Shown here: in pieces, positions 1 to 7,737 of the stretch | How positions within the stretch are numbered: position 1 is the stretch's first letter | Layout: each line of letters starts with the position of its first letter | Assembly: GCF_014048465.1 (NCBI RefSeq) | Contig: NZ_PDLY01000002.1 | Coordinates: forward strand, 1 to 64,000 | From: Bombella mellum | GTDB taxonomy: Bacteria > Pseudomonadota > Alphaproteobacteria > Acetobacterales > Acetobacteraceae | DNA length: 64,000 nucleotides | Direction of reading: 5' to 3' | Made by a program: the position numbers and the translations under genes | Notes under the pieces: generated by a model | The model's database searches: none | What the model was told of the DNA's origin: nothing | The model's input: the letters and a program-made list of their open reading frames with translations, nothing else

Positions 1-694
1 TGTCCCTGTAACCAAGGTCCCTGAGTTCGTTCTGGACCTGCGAGACCTGGCTGCCATGAGAGCCCTGCCGCAATGTTGGCGTGGGGGCCAGCGGGTCCGC
101 CATCCCGGGCTTGTAGCCCATCTCCAGACGTGTCTCCCACTCATGCACCGCCTTCATGCGTTCTGACAGACCGTTGCGTCCGCCGTTAATACCGTACGTT
201 GCTCTAGTGATGTCTTCCTGCTGCCCTTTGGAAACTACGCAGACCCTCCAAAAATCGACTGCGACTCTGGCGGCGATTTCTGGTTTGGCGGCGTCGTCCG
301 GGTGATTGACCAGATCCATATTTAGACGCTGGCCTGCCTCTCGATAATTTTCATGTCCAGTTAACTGAATGAACCCGCGGCCACGATATTTATAGCCGTC
401 TCCTGGCTCAGGGTTGCCCCCCTTTAGTTGTCCCCACTCGCCACCATAGACAGCATTGCCTATAGACTCAGGACCGCCTGCGACGATTGAACGAGCCTGG
501 TCCAGGGTTTTCACTCCTCTGTCAGAAAATAGTTCCAGAAGCCTCTCTGGAGAATAGTGCAGGTTCTCTTCAAGATGCTGGAAATTGCTAGATTCGACCT
601 GCACTTGGCCCATGAAATTGGCAAGTTCCTTACGACTGGTGATGCCTGAATCCATGGCCGCTTTCAGGACAAGATCGGCATTTTCTTTCGACAT
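1..694 (-). CDS. GH19 lysozyme/chitinase-like enzyme with C-terminal peptidoglycan-binding domain (partial)
   Basis: Read on the minus strand from an ATG at 694 with a good ribosome site (GGGGGAAGAA) just upstream. The frame stays open to the window edge, so the C-terminus is missing. The first ~190 residues look like a GH19 (chitinase class I/endolysin) domain: a QVQVESSNF segment holding the likely catalytic Glu, then LEENLHYS, then the conserved YKYRGRGFIQLTGHENY block. After a short Pro-rich linker, LRQGSHGSQVSQVQ matches the start of a PG_binding_1 repeat. It should cleave peptidoglycan. No signal peptide is visible, so release needs a holin, lysis or a specialised secretion system. It lies downstream of two duplicated exported proteins and of phage structural genes. 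It may be a prophage endolysin or a secreted antibacterial effector. Confidence 0.85.
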   Translation of the reverse strand, partial: MSKENADLVLKAAMDSGITSRKELANFMGQVQVESSNFQHLEENLHYSPERLLELFSDRGVKTLDQARSIVAGGPESIGNAVYGGEWGQLKGGNPEPGDGYKYRGRGFIQLTGHENYREAGQRLNMDLVNHPDDAAKPEIAARVAVDFWRVCVVSKGQQEDITRATYGINGGRNGLSERMKAVHEWETRLEMGYKPGMADPLAPTPTLRQGSHGSQVSQVQNELRDLGYRD

Positions 695-810
695 TTCTTC
701 CCCCCAATCTCGCAAGATCACAGCCCCCCTGAACCTCAAGACGCAAGACCCAGGGTGGCTATGGAAAGCACAGGTATCTTCGTATTTGAAATGGATCTAT
801 TTTTATTACC

Positions 811-1383
811 TTATTTTATTTTGGGAGGTACTTTTGTTTGAGGAAGTACGTTTCCATCTAGCTCTGGGTCAGGTCCCCAACTTCTTGTGATATCCAAGAG
901 GAGGCGTCCATTCAATGCATCGAATGCTGTGCTGGGTTTGCAGTCCAATTCAGCAGAAGCATCTAGCTTGTTGACAGGTTTTACTATCATTCCAGAATTT
1001 TCTAAACCGGTACCCGAAATATTGAACAGGATATATTTCGTGTTGTCTTTTACAAAGGAATAAGCGTTGCCGCCTGTACCGGCAGCATATGAGAGACGAG
1101 ATGTCCGAAAATTGGCACGTGCCCGCCCTTCGGCTGGATAGATCAATTCTGGATGCGAGGGGGTTCCAAAAACATAGCGTGCAGCGGGAGGGGTGGCCTT
1201 GCCCGGAGCCAGGCAGAGCGAAACGATCTTGTGGCTTCTGGCGATGGGGCAGCTGAAGGCGACCTGTTCGTCTGGAGCACACAGAGAGGGTGACGGTGCA
1301 GCCTCGGCCTGACCGGACACGCAGAGAGCCAGCGGCACGACGGGCAAGGCACGGCGGAGCATGTCAAAAAAACGGCTGTTCAT
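811..1383 (-). CDS. Small exported Cys-containing protein, copy A (possible immunity protein)
   Basis: I chose ATG 1383 (MNSRFFDMLRRALPVV) because GGGAG lies about 8 nt upstream and it gives a clean signal peptide ending near GQAEAA; the frame is open further upstream. The mature protein is about 165 residues with a conserved core: SLCAPDEQ, FSCPIA, KIVSLCLAPG, RYVFGTPSHPELIYP, and a late Cys in AELDC. Paired cysteines and a signal peptide point to a folded periplasmic protein. The N-terminal half is almost identical to the next copy (1832-2401), but the C-terminal half differs. It lies 116 nt upstream of the GH19 enzyme on the same strand. I recognise no named family. A role as periplasmic immunity protein against the GH19 enzyme is inference from position only. 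Confidence 0.75.
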   Translation of the reverse strand: MNSRFFDMLRRALPVVPLALCVSGQAEAAPSPSLCAPDEQVAFSCPIARSHKIVSLCLAPGKATPPAARYVFGTPSHPELIYPAEGRARANFRTSRLSYAAGTGGNAYSFVKDNTKYILFNISGTGLENSGMIVKPVNKLDASAELDCKPSTAFDALNGRLLLDITRSWGPDPELDGNVLPQTKVPPKIK

Positions 1384-1831
1384 GCTAAACTCCCATTCCC
1401 AAAAGTCTCGTTTGTGGTTCTTCTGTCGGCCCGTCATGGGGAGACAGGACCCGGATGGTGCCTCAGATGGCAATGATCTGCGTGTGGCTTAACATGGAGG
1501 AACCTCCCGGCTAGGAAACCGCCCCGGTATCGGGGCGTGCGGCCTTCTGGAGAGAATATGTGACCTGTGAGATGGTTATGTGAGTCTCTCTGAGCAAACA
1601 GTTTCGGGCCGGGAATGTGTGAGGATACATACTGGCGCATATGCCAGTTGTTCGGTCTGTCCTGGTGTTTGAGTGGCTCCCTGACTCTGCATGTCAGTCT
1701 GCCTGATCCTCTGTCCTCTATGGGCAAGGTGTCTGAAGTATGGTCTTCCATCAAATTCATTGCCACCTGCATCACGCAATCCGCATTTTCGTTTGGCGTG
1801 GCCTTTACTTGATGCGACATATGTATCTCAT
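1384..1831. other. Intergenic region between the two paralogous exported genes
   Basis: No convincing gene. The part next to copy A (about 1384-1565) is a near-identical duplicate of the region upstream of copy B (2402-2583) and contains a GC-rich hairpin at 1520-1537. The remainder (1566-1831) has short overlapping frames on both strands with no homology I recognise and no consistent ribosome site; it may be decayed phage DNA. Confidence 0.5.
1520..1537 (-). terminator. GC-rich hairpin upstream of copy A
   Basis: Perfect 7-bp inverted repeat, CGCCCCG, loop GTAT, CGGGGCG, followed on the minus strand by GTTTCC. An identical hairpin lies at 2538-2555 before copy B, where the following tract is GTTTTCT. 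It could be an intrinsic terminator or attenuator in the leader. The T tract is short, so strength is uncertain. Confidence 0.4.
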
Positions 1832-2401
1832 TTACTTCGTTGAGGGCAGTCCGTGATTTTCCAGATCAGAATCTGTCTGCCAGTTCTTGGTACGATCAAT
1901 CTCATCTAAATTTAAATACACACCTCCAGCGTTTGCTGTTTCTTTTGAAACAGGAACACAGTGTAATTCGGCACTGGCATGTAAATGTCCTACAGGCTGA
2001 ACAAGAATACCGGCATTCATGAAACCTGTACCATCTATCTCGTACAAAATATATTTCGTATCGGTGTTTATGAAAGAATATGCCTCTCCTGATGTGGGGC
2101 CCATATACATTAGATGTGACGATTGGAAATTGGCTGTGTATTTTTCACTGGATGGGTAGATCAATTCTGGGTGCGAGGGGGTTCCAAAAACATAGCGTGC
2201 AGCGGGAGGGGTGGCCTTGCCTGGGGCCAGGCAGAGCGAAACGATCTTGTGGCTTCTGGCGATGGGACAGCTGAAGGCGACCTGTTCGTCTGGAGCACAC
2301 AGAGAGGGTGACGGTGCAGCCTTGGCCTGACCAGACATACAGAGAGCCAGCGGCACGACGGGTAAGGCACGGCGGAGCATGTCAAAAAAACGGCTGTTCA
2401 T
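1832..2401 (-). CDS. Small exported Cys-containing protein, copy B (paralogue of 811-1383)
   Basis: Starts at ATG 2401 with the same leader and GGGAG ribosome site as copy A. The signal peptide ends near GQAKAA. The first ~80 mature residues (SLCAPDEQ, FSCPIA, VSLCLAPG, GTPSHPELIYP) match copy A almost exactly. After that the two proteins share only a pattern: a Tyr/Ser-rich stretch, AYSF, a TKYIL strand, a GTGF or GTGL turn, an Ala-Ser-Ala-Glu-Leu-x-Cys motif, then an unrelated tail. The nucleotide offset between copies is 1018 bp in the conserved part. This is a tandem duplication with a divergent C-terminal half. Function unknown; probably periplasmic. Confidence 0.75.
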   Translation of the reverse strand: MNSRFFDMLRRALPVVPLALCMSGQAKAAPSPSLCAPDEQVAFSCPIARSHKIVSLCLAPGKATPPAARYVFGTPSHPELIYPSSEKYTANFQSSHLMYMGPTSGEAYSFINTDTKYILYEIDGTGFMNAGILVQPVGHLHASAELHCVPVSKETANAGGVYLNLDEIDRTKNWQTDSDLENHGLPSTK

Positions 2402-2537
2402 GCTAAACTCCCATTCCCAAAAGTCTCGTTTGTGGTTCTTCTGTCGGCCCGTCATGGGGAGACAGGACCCGGATGGTGCCCCAGATGGCAATGATCTGCG
2501 TGTGGCTCAACGTGGAGAAACCTCCCGGCCAGAAAAC

Positions 2538-2555
2538 CGCCCCGGTATCGGGGCG
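2538..2555 (-). terminator. GC-rich hairpin between the capsid-like gene and copy B
   Basis: The same 7-bp stem and GTAT loop as at 1520-1537, followed on the minus strand by GTTTTCT. From its position it could end transcription from the capsid-like gene at 2666-3817. Confidence 0.45.
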
Positions 2556-2665
2556 TGCGGCCTTCTGGAGGGAACATGTGACCCGTGAAATGGCCTGTGG
2601 TCAAGGGTCATTCCAAACACGGGCGGGGGGCATGACAGCAAGGCCCCTCCGCCTCGTTATGGCTC

Positions 2666-3817
2666 TTACGAGCCTGTCTTGGCTGCCGTGCCGCTGCTGG
2701 CCGTGCTGGCGGTCTGTGTTGCCTGCGCTGCCTGGGCGGTGTTCAGGGAGAACTCGTTGCCATCCGCCACGGGGATGGAGAGGATGGCCGTGGCCTCACC
2801 ACGCAGGGACCAGCCAGAGGTGACCGTCATGAAGCTCACCGTGTCCGTCCCCTCGGCCCCGATAGGCCCGGAGATCTCGGCGGGCACCTCACGGTCCACG
2901 AACAGGGCGTTGCAGGCCCGCTCGTCAGGCTGGAACTCGTCGCCAAACACGTTGGTGTCAAACTGTCCCTGTGCGCCCATGTCGGGCAGCTCCGGGCTGG
3001 TCAGGATGACCGCATCCGTGCCGTTTTCACCACGGCCCCGCAGCGTGTCATCCGGCGCAAACTGCACGTCCACGTTGGAGGCCTTCATGACGTCGATGAT
3101 GGACTGGATGATGGACGCCGAACCGGCACCGGGACGCTGGTAGGATGTCAGCCCCACGATGCGGGAGGCCAGAAGGCCCAGCACACGCTGCGGCGCAAGG
3201 AAGACGACCCGTACCGGTGGTCCGCCCGCATTATACTGGGCGGAGATGCCCAGCAGGTTGCAGGCGTTCAGGCGGCCTGTGATGGCCCGCAGGAAGGACT
3301 GCAATGCCTGACCGGGATCGTAGTCATCCAGCGTGGTCTTGCCGTTGCTGTCGGCCTGCAGCCGCTCCCGCACCGTACCGGAGGCACTGTTGATGAGGCC
3401 CTCGCCATTCTGCGGGTTGAAGCCGAACAGGGCGGCATCACGCAGGAGCTGGAAATGGGCCTGACGCATGGCCATGGTGTAGGCACTCGCCAGGGAGATG
3501 TTCCAGTTCGAGGCGGCGTTGAGGTCTTCACGGGAATAGGCGACACGCACCTTCTGCTCGTAAGCCGGGGTGGTGATGTAGTCGGCCTTGATGCTGACGC
3601 TGGGCAGCTCGTTGTAGCCTGTCTGGCTACCCTTTGCGAGGGTGCGGAGGTCCAGCACCGGGACATAGACGGCCTTTGCGCCCTCGGTCAGCTTCACGTC
3701 CGGCCCGTCACCGGGAAAGAGCCGCATGAAGCCGGAGCGGACGGCATTATTGAGCAGGAAACGGGGAGAGGTGAATGACGGATTGACCGTCATCCGGGCA
3801 GGGGCAATCAGTGCCAT
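2666..3817 (-). CDS. Phage major-capsid-like protein (DUF2184-type)
   Basis: 383 residues, no signal peptide. The order of features recalls DUF2184-type phage capsid proteins: an N-terminal arm (RFLLNNAVRSGF), a strand-rich segment with SIKADYITTPAYEQKV, a helix with MAMRQAHFQLLRDAALFGFNPQNGEGLIN, a central LLGISAQYNA segment, then VVFLAPQ and VILTSPELPDM. The C-terminus is an Ala/Thr/Ser-rich tail of low complexity. Its start is 20 bp from the end of the broken decoration-protein-like gene, as in a phage head module. The gene itself is intact although its neighbours are broken. The assignment rests on recalled family pattern and context; another virion protein is possible. Confidence 0.6.
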   Translation of the reverse strand: MALIAPARMTVNPSFTSPRFLLNNAVRSGFMRLFPGDGPDVKLTEGAKAVYVPVLDLRTLAKGSQTGYNELPSVSIKADYITTPAYEQKVRVAYSREDLNAASNWNISLASAYTMAMRQAHFQLLRDAALFGFNPQNGEGLINSASGTVRERLQADSNGKTTLDDYDPGQALQSFLRAITGRLNACNLLGISAQYNAGGPPVRVVFLAPQRVLGLLASRIVGLTSYQRPGAGSASIIQSIIDVMKASNVDVQFAPDDTLRGRGENGTDAVILTSPELPDMGAQGQFDTNVFGDEFQPDERACNALFVDREVPAEISGPIGAEGTDTVSFMTVTSGWSLRGEATAILSIPVADGNEFSLNTAQAAQATQTASTASSGTAAKTGS

Positions 3818-3837
3818 GAGCGTATCCTTTCAGAGGG

Positions 3838-4473
3838 TCAGAGCTGGATGAGGACGAGAACGGAGCTGGCCTTCGGGTCGTCCGAGCGCAGCCAGTTGAG
3901 GGTGCCTTCCGTCTGGTCGTAGTTCACCAGCAGGCGCACCGGGATGGTGGAGCTGCCGCCGCCTGCCACCAGACGCTGGTTCTGGAAGTCCCAGCCGAAG
4001 GAGCCGTTGGTCAGCTGCCCGACCTGATTGAGCAGGGCCGGATCAGCCGGGACGGGCACCCGCACGTTGGAGCCGAAGCGGGCGAAGCCGATGGAGTTGC
4101 CGGGATAGGCCTGCGGGGCACGGCTGGAGGGCGTGATGACCATGTGGTTGGCATGGTCGTACAGCGCAAAGCCGGTGATGTCCGTTGTGGAGGTGGCCCG
4201 CTTGAGGGCGGACCCCATGCGGCCATTGTTGGGGGATGTGCCGCTGTTGACGCTGGCCCCCATTCCCGGGATGCGCCCGATACGCTCGGAGACGGCGACG
4301 CCGCCCCACATGGGCAGGGTTTCTTTCTGATCGACATAGCCGATGGAGAGGCGGTAGCGGGCTGCCGGGTCGGCCACCATGAGGCCCTGGAAGGCCCCGG
4401 TCGTGGAGCTGTTGAACAGGCCGGAAATCCGGGGTTAAGTGATCTGGGACTGTAAGTCGGCCTTATCGCCCAT
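3838..4473 (-). pseudogene. Phage decoration/structural protein, interrupted by an in-frame stop
   Basis: An ATG at 4473 has GGAG upstream and overlaps the end of the preceding frame. It reads MGDKADLQSQIT and then hits TAA (4435-4437). The same frame continues open as PRISGLFNSS and then GLMVADPAARYRLSIGYV to the stop at 3838, giving about 211 residues in all. The 180-residue open part from ATG 4380 has no ribosome site. The Gly/Ser-rich beta-type protein with an SIGYVDQKETLPMW segment and a C-terminal LVNYDQTEGTLNWL sits directly before the capsid-like gene, where phage cement or decoration proteins are usually encoded. Most likely a single nonsense mutation inactivated it. Confidence 0.6.
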
Positions 4474-4905
4474 AGGGGCTCCATGTCGGCGATACGAGGA
4501 AGCCCTGCCCCTGACTGCGCTGGACGAGCTTTTCATAGCGGGCCGTGTATCCGGGATTTATCATGTCCTGCAGGTGGTCGATCACGCCATATTTTAGGGC
4601 GGCACTGATGCCAAGGATGTTGTCGAACGGTATCTGCCTGGAGGTAAAACGGATGAGATCGGCCAGATAGGTGCGGGCCTTTTCGGTGTCGGGGCTGCCG
4701 ACCAGTTCATCACGGGTGGCGGTGAATATCCCGGCCAGTTGATGTCGAAAATGGTCAGGCCCAGCAGTGTTTTTAAGGCTGCTGTCTCTGATCCGGTTCT
4801 GCTGGCAAAGAGGAAATCACCGAAAGTCCCCGCACGGTTGCCCTGCGCCATAGCGGACATCACCCGCATTCTGTGGCTCTTTCCCGGCCAGTATGGAGAC
4901 GTAGC
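4463..4905 (-). pseudogene. Frameshifted 3' remnant of a phage gene
   Basis: Two overlapping frames join to make one protein. The upstream frame reads GNRAGTFGDFLFASRTGSETAALKTLL to about 4740. The next frame continues as AGIFTATRDELVG, YLADLIRFTSRQIPFDNILG and ALKYGVIDHLQDM, and stops at 4463. A stop lies in the first frame just upstream of 4905, and the sequence then turns AT-rich, so the 5' part of the gene is gone. Its stop overlaps the start of the next gene (TATGGGCGATAA), the tight packing of a phage operon. Identity of the original protein is not known to me. Confidence 0.5.
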
Positions 4906-5418
4906 GCCTTATGTTTCATTTCAGTTGGGTAATGCCGAAGTATTTTGGGCCGACCGCAGCCGTTCATTAAGGGGAGATTCGTGGCACAGATCTGTATTCC
5001 GTTTTCTCAGAGAGGTAATATTGTTGAAAAAAGAATCATGCTTCAAATACAAGATGAATTTGTAGCTCCATGATAGCACTCTTGTTGTAATAGTTTAGTA
5101 TTTTTGTTATAAAATCAACTAAATTTTCCTTATCAAAATAAATTTTCATAGAGTTCCTTTATTTATCTAATACCCAGATAGAAAATTCATGGTATTTTTT
5201 ATTATACGATTTTCTTTGATAAAGAATAGAAAATAAGTTTTTTGACTAAAGGTATATCATATCCGGTATTTACTCCACTTTCACTTAAAGGATGACCGTG
5301 TCACGTATGAACAGTGTTCTTTCGATGTGTGTGTCGTTTCTTTTAATTGATTGGGATTTTTATTGGTTTAGAAGGATCATATACTATCTAATAGAATTAA
5401 CCATTTAAATTTTTGATA
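4906..5418. other. AT-rich gap between phage remnant and capsule locus
   Basis: About 510 bp with no convincing gene on either strand. Composition changes sharply from the GC-rich phage block to long A/T runs. This marks the junction of two blocks of different origin. I see no transposase, direct repeat or tRNA at the junction. Confidence 0.5.
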
Positions 5419-6135
5419 TTATCTCTTCTTTTTGGTAGTACCCGAAACAAAACGAGTCTTAAAAATAGAATCAAGCCAAGGAAAGCTAATTGAGTAATTG
5501 TGACTTTCATCTTTATAATGATGAAGTAAGTGATGACGTTTCCACAAAGAAAATGGAAATTTTGTCATTTTGAAATTATGGGTAGAGAAATGTATGCAAT
5601 CATATAGGGTGTACCCAATGAAAAAGCCGCTAAATAAGGCACTGCCCATTCCAGTACCTAGCGAGTAGGAGAAAATGGCCCAAATAATTAAACCAGCAGG
5701 AAGGGTAACAATAATGGGCATCAAGGTACGATATGGATGATTGGGCTGAATATGGTGGTTGCCGTGGAAAATATAAACTAATCTTTTTATTGATTTGTTT
5801 TCACTTGATAAATGGAACAAAAATCTATGCAAGAAATATTCTGTAATAATCCACAGAAAAATGCCTGCTAAAAAAAGTACGACACCTACGCAGAAATTTG
5901 GTTCATAATTAAACGTGATTATTAAAGATATTACCTCAGAAAATATGCAGAATATCAAAAAAGTTCTAAATGAAATTAACGTAAATGCCTCCATCCAATC
6001 TTTTTGGAAAATACGGACGGGTGCCGCTTTCTTTGAAACTTTGCGTTTCGTCCTATCGGAAGAAGTGCGGTCAGAGATGTTAAGAGGCTTAGGAAGAGAT
6101 TCGGACATATGTGCACTATTCCTGAAACTAAGCAT
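5419..6135 (-). CDS. Fatty acid 2-hydroxylase-like membrane di-iron enzyme
   Basis: 238 residues of the sterol desaturase/fatty acid hydroxylase superfamily. The His clusters for the di-iron centre are all present: HRFLFH (~105), HGNHH (~125), DCIHFSTHNF (~185) and HHLLHH (~208). Hydrophobic segments lie near residues 55-95 and 145-180. Spacing resembles FA2H/Scs7 enzymes that 2-hydroxylate the acyl chain of ceramides; acetic acid bacteria are known to make 2-hydroxy sphingolipids and fatty acids. ATG 6108 (MSESLPKP) is an alternative start with GGAA upstream. It sits at the edge of the capsule locus, downstream of the OPX gene on the same strand, so it may act on a lipid anchor, but that is inference. 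Confidence 0.75.
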   Translation of the reverse strand: MLSFRNSAHMSESLPKPLNISDRTSSDRTKRKVSKKAAPVRIFQKDWMEAFTLISFRTFLIFCIFSEVISLIITFNYEPNFCVGVVLFLAGIFLWIITEYFLHRFLFHLSSENKSIKRLVYIFHGNHHIQPNHPYRTLMPIIVTLPAGLIIWAIFSYSLGTGMGSALFSGFFIGYTLYDCIHFSTHNFKMTKFPFSLWKRHHLLHHYKDESHNYSISFPWLDSIFKTRFVSGTTKKKR

Positions 6136-6259
6136 TTTAAAAGGAGCCTTGATAGCTCACCTCAGAATTTTAGAGAGTTTATCAGGGCTTTTCATAGGAA
6201 GGAATGCCTCCAATGTTACGTCCCCACAAATTCATTTTGGTTGCTATCATAGAAATTAT

Positions 6260-7513
6260 TTATCGAACTCCATAAAGTCCTAAAGTAGCGGCTTGGCCTA
6301 AGAAAGTACCTACAAGCATATCGATCTTGTAAATGGCATCAGTTGCGGCATCGGCAATTAGAATAGTATCATGATCTTTCATAGGAATTTTTTGTGCTAA
6401 GAAATACTGTGTTGGATTTAGCATATCTATTTCATAAACAACCGGTGCTGATTTAAAACCTTCCTTAACTGGAATTCCTAGGCGCTTGCAGACAGTCTCA
6501 TCTTCATAGCGAATGAGGTAAACAGCATTGCCGTCAGCTCTATTGTCTGCGGGCCCCCCAATGCGGGCGATAGCACCTGCTAAGCTGAGATTGGCTGTTC
6601 CGAATTGGATTTCATTACGCTGTTGTGTTTGTCCCACAGCACCAAAAGCCGTAAATGTACGTGGTTGGTAGATAACCCTGATACGATCACCGGGATCGGC
6701 GCGAATATCTTCTTCGGGATGGTTCTCTAGCGTTGCAAGATCAGTTTCTCCAATTTCGCCATTACGAACTAATTCGATTTGAGAATCTTTTGGTGGATAT
6801 TTTGCTCCTCCAGCAATGGCAACTACATCCGATAAATGTTCATTTGCAAGAGACAAGACTACACGCCCAGGATGTAAGACTTCTCCTGAAACAATTACTG
6901 TATTTCCTATATCATTTTGAATTCGAACCATTACTTGTGGATCTTGAGATTTGTCTTTCAAATGATTCTGAATGATGGTTGCCACTTGAGTAGGGGTCTT
7001 GCCCAATACATTCATGCGTCCAACATAAGGAACCATAATTGTTCCATCACCTTCAACCTGTGTTGGAGGAAGGTTTTGTGCAGAGATGCGTGGTGCCCCT
7101 GCCATTGCGCTTTCGCCACTGACACTGGTTCCCCCCAGACTTCTATCTGAAGAAGAAAAAAGACCATTCCCCAATTCAAATATTGTTATCCCAAGAACAT
7201 CACCAGCACCGATATGGTCATTTAAAGAAGTTCTGAGATTGCTTTTATCAAGCGTTGATATTAAAGGGCGAATTTCCGATGCTAGAATGTCAGCGATTTC
7301 TGGTGTCATTTGAAACAGCTTATAATCCAGTGCTACTTTGTTAGCTGGTGATTTTGTGTATTTATGAACTTGCTTTTGTGTGGGACTGGAACGAGGCACC
7401 CAACTGCAGCTCGCAAGTAGAAGGGCTGTCATCCCGGCTATTCCCTTAAGGAGATTCGTGGAGGTTTTAAATTTGAAGGAGAACGATCTTTTGTGCGAGG
7501 AGAAGGAAAGCAT
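6260..7513 (-). CDS. Outer-membrane polysaccharide export lipoprotein (OPX, Wza/KpsD/CtrA type)
   Basis: 417 residues. The N-terminal segment ends in LLLASC, a lipobox, so the mature protein is probably an outer-membrane lipoprotein. A Poly_export domain follows, with DHIGAGDVLGITIFE (~105) and VEGDGTIMVPYVGRMNVLGKTP (~160). Then come SLBB-type repeats, one beginning at IVSGEVLHPGRVVLS and another around FTAFGAVGQTQQ. The C-terminus may form the membrane-spanning ring. It provides the outer-membrane channel of a capsule exporter. It is divergently transcribed from the kpsE-like gene, so one intergenic region likely drives both arms of the export system. Confidence 0.88.
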   Translation of the reverse strand: MLSFSSHKRSFSFKFKTSTNLLKGIAGMTALLLASCSWVPRSSPTQKQVHKYTKSPANKVALDYKLFQMTPEIADILASEIRPLISTLDKSNLRTSLNDHIGAGDVLGITIFELGNGLFSSSDRSLGGTSVSGESAMAGAPRISAQNLPPTQVEGDGTIMVPYVGRMNVLGKTPTQVATIIQNHLKDKSQDPQVMVRIQNDIGNTVIVSGEVLHPGRVVLSLANEHLSDVVAIAGGAKYPPKDSQIELVRNGEIGETDLATLENHPEEDIRADPGDRIRVIYQPRTFTAFGAVGQTQQRNEIQFGTANLSLAGAIARIGGPADNRADGNAVYLIRYEDETVCKRLGIPVKEGFKSAPVVYEIDMLNPTQYFLAQKIPMKDHDTILIADAATDAIYKIDMLVGTFLGQAATLGLYGVR

Positions 7514-7737
7514 TTTCGTCCCAATTGATGAAGCGACTATCTGGAGGCAATTCCTGTGTCATTATCCACTTTCTGCTGGTAAAGCAAGTCCAAGGGGTAA
7601 GAAGCTGATGATTCAGTAAGTTGGGAGGTAACCTATGTGGGATGCTTGACGAGCAAATGATGCCATTGGTAAGAACTTCACGCAGGACAGATAGCAGATA
7701 TCTTAAGTCGACGATATGGAGCAAAGGAAGATTAATA
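7514..7737. promoter_or_regulatory. Divergent leader of the capsule export genes, with a four-codon upstream frame
   Basis: This region separates the OPX gene (minus) from the kpsE-like gene (plus). It holds a strong ribosome site, GGGAGG (7623-7628), placed 6 nt before ATG 7635, which opens a frame of only four codons (Met-Trp-Asp-Ala-stop, 7635-7649). The kpsE frame can start at ATG 7642 overlapping it, or at GTG 7738 after AGGAAG. No obvious sigma-70 consensus could be assigned. Confidence 0.4.

Noticed and set aside
585-890. Plus-strand frame of 101 residues
   Set aside because: Antisense to the GH19 gene and composed of shadow sequence.
1434-1820. Minus-strand 128-residue frame between the two exported genes
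   Set aside because: It crosses the duplicated leader, has no ribosome site or known motif, and its 3' half is read-through of a hairpin region. Possibly a remnant, but not supportable as a gene.
3268-3666. Minus-strand Ser/Arg/Thr-rich 132-residue frame
   Set aside because: Overlaps the capsid-like gene in another frame; composition of a shadow frame.
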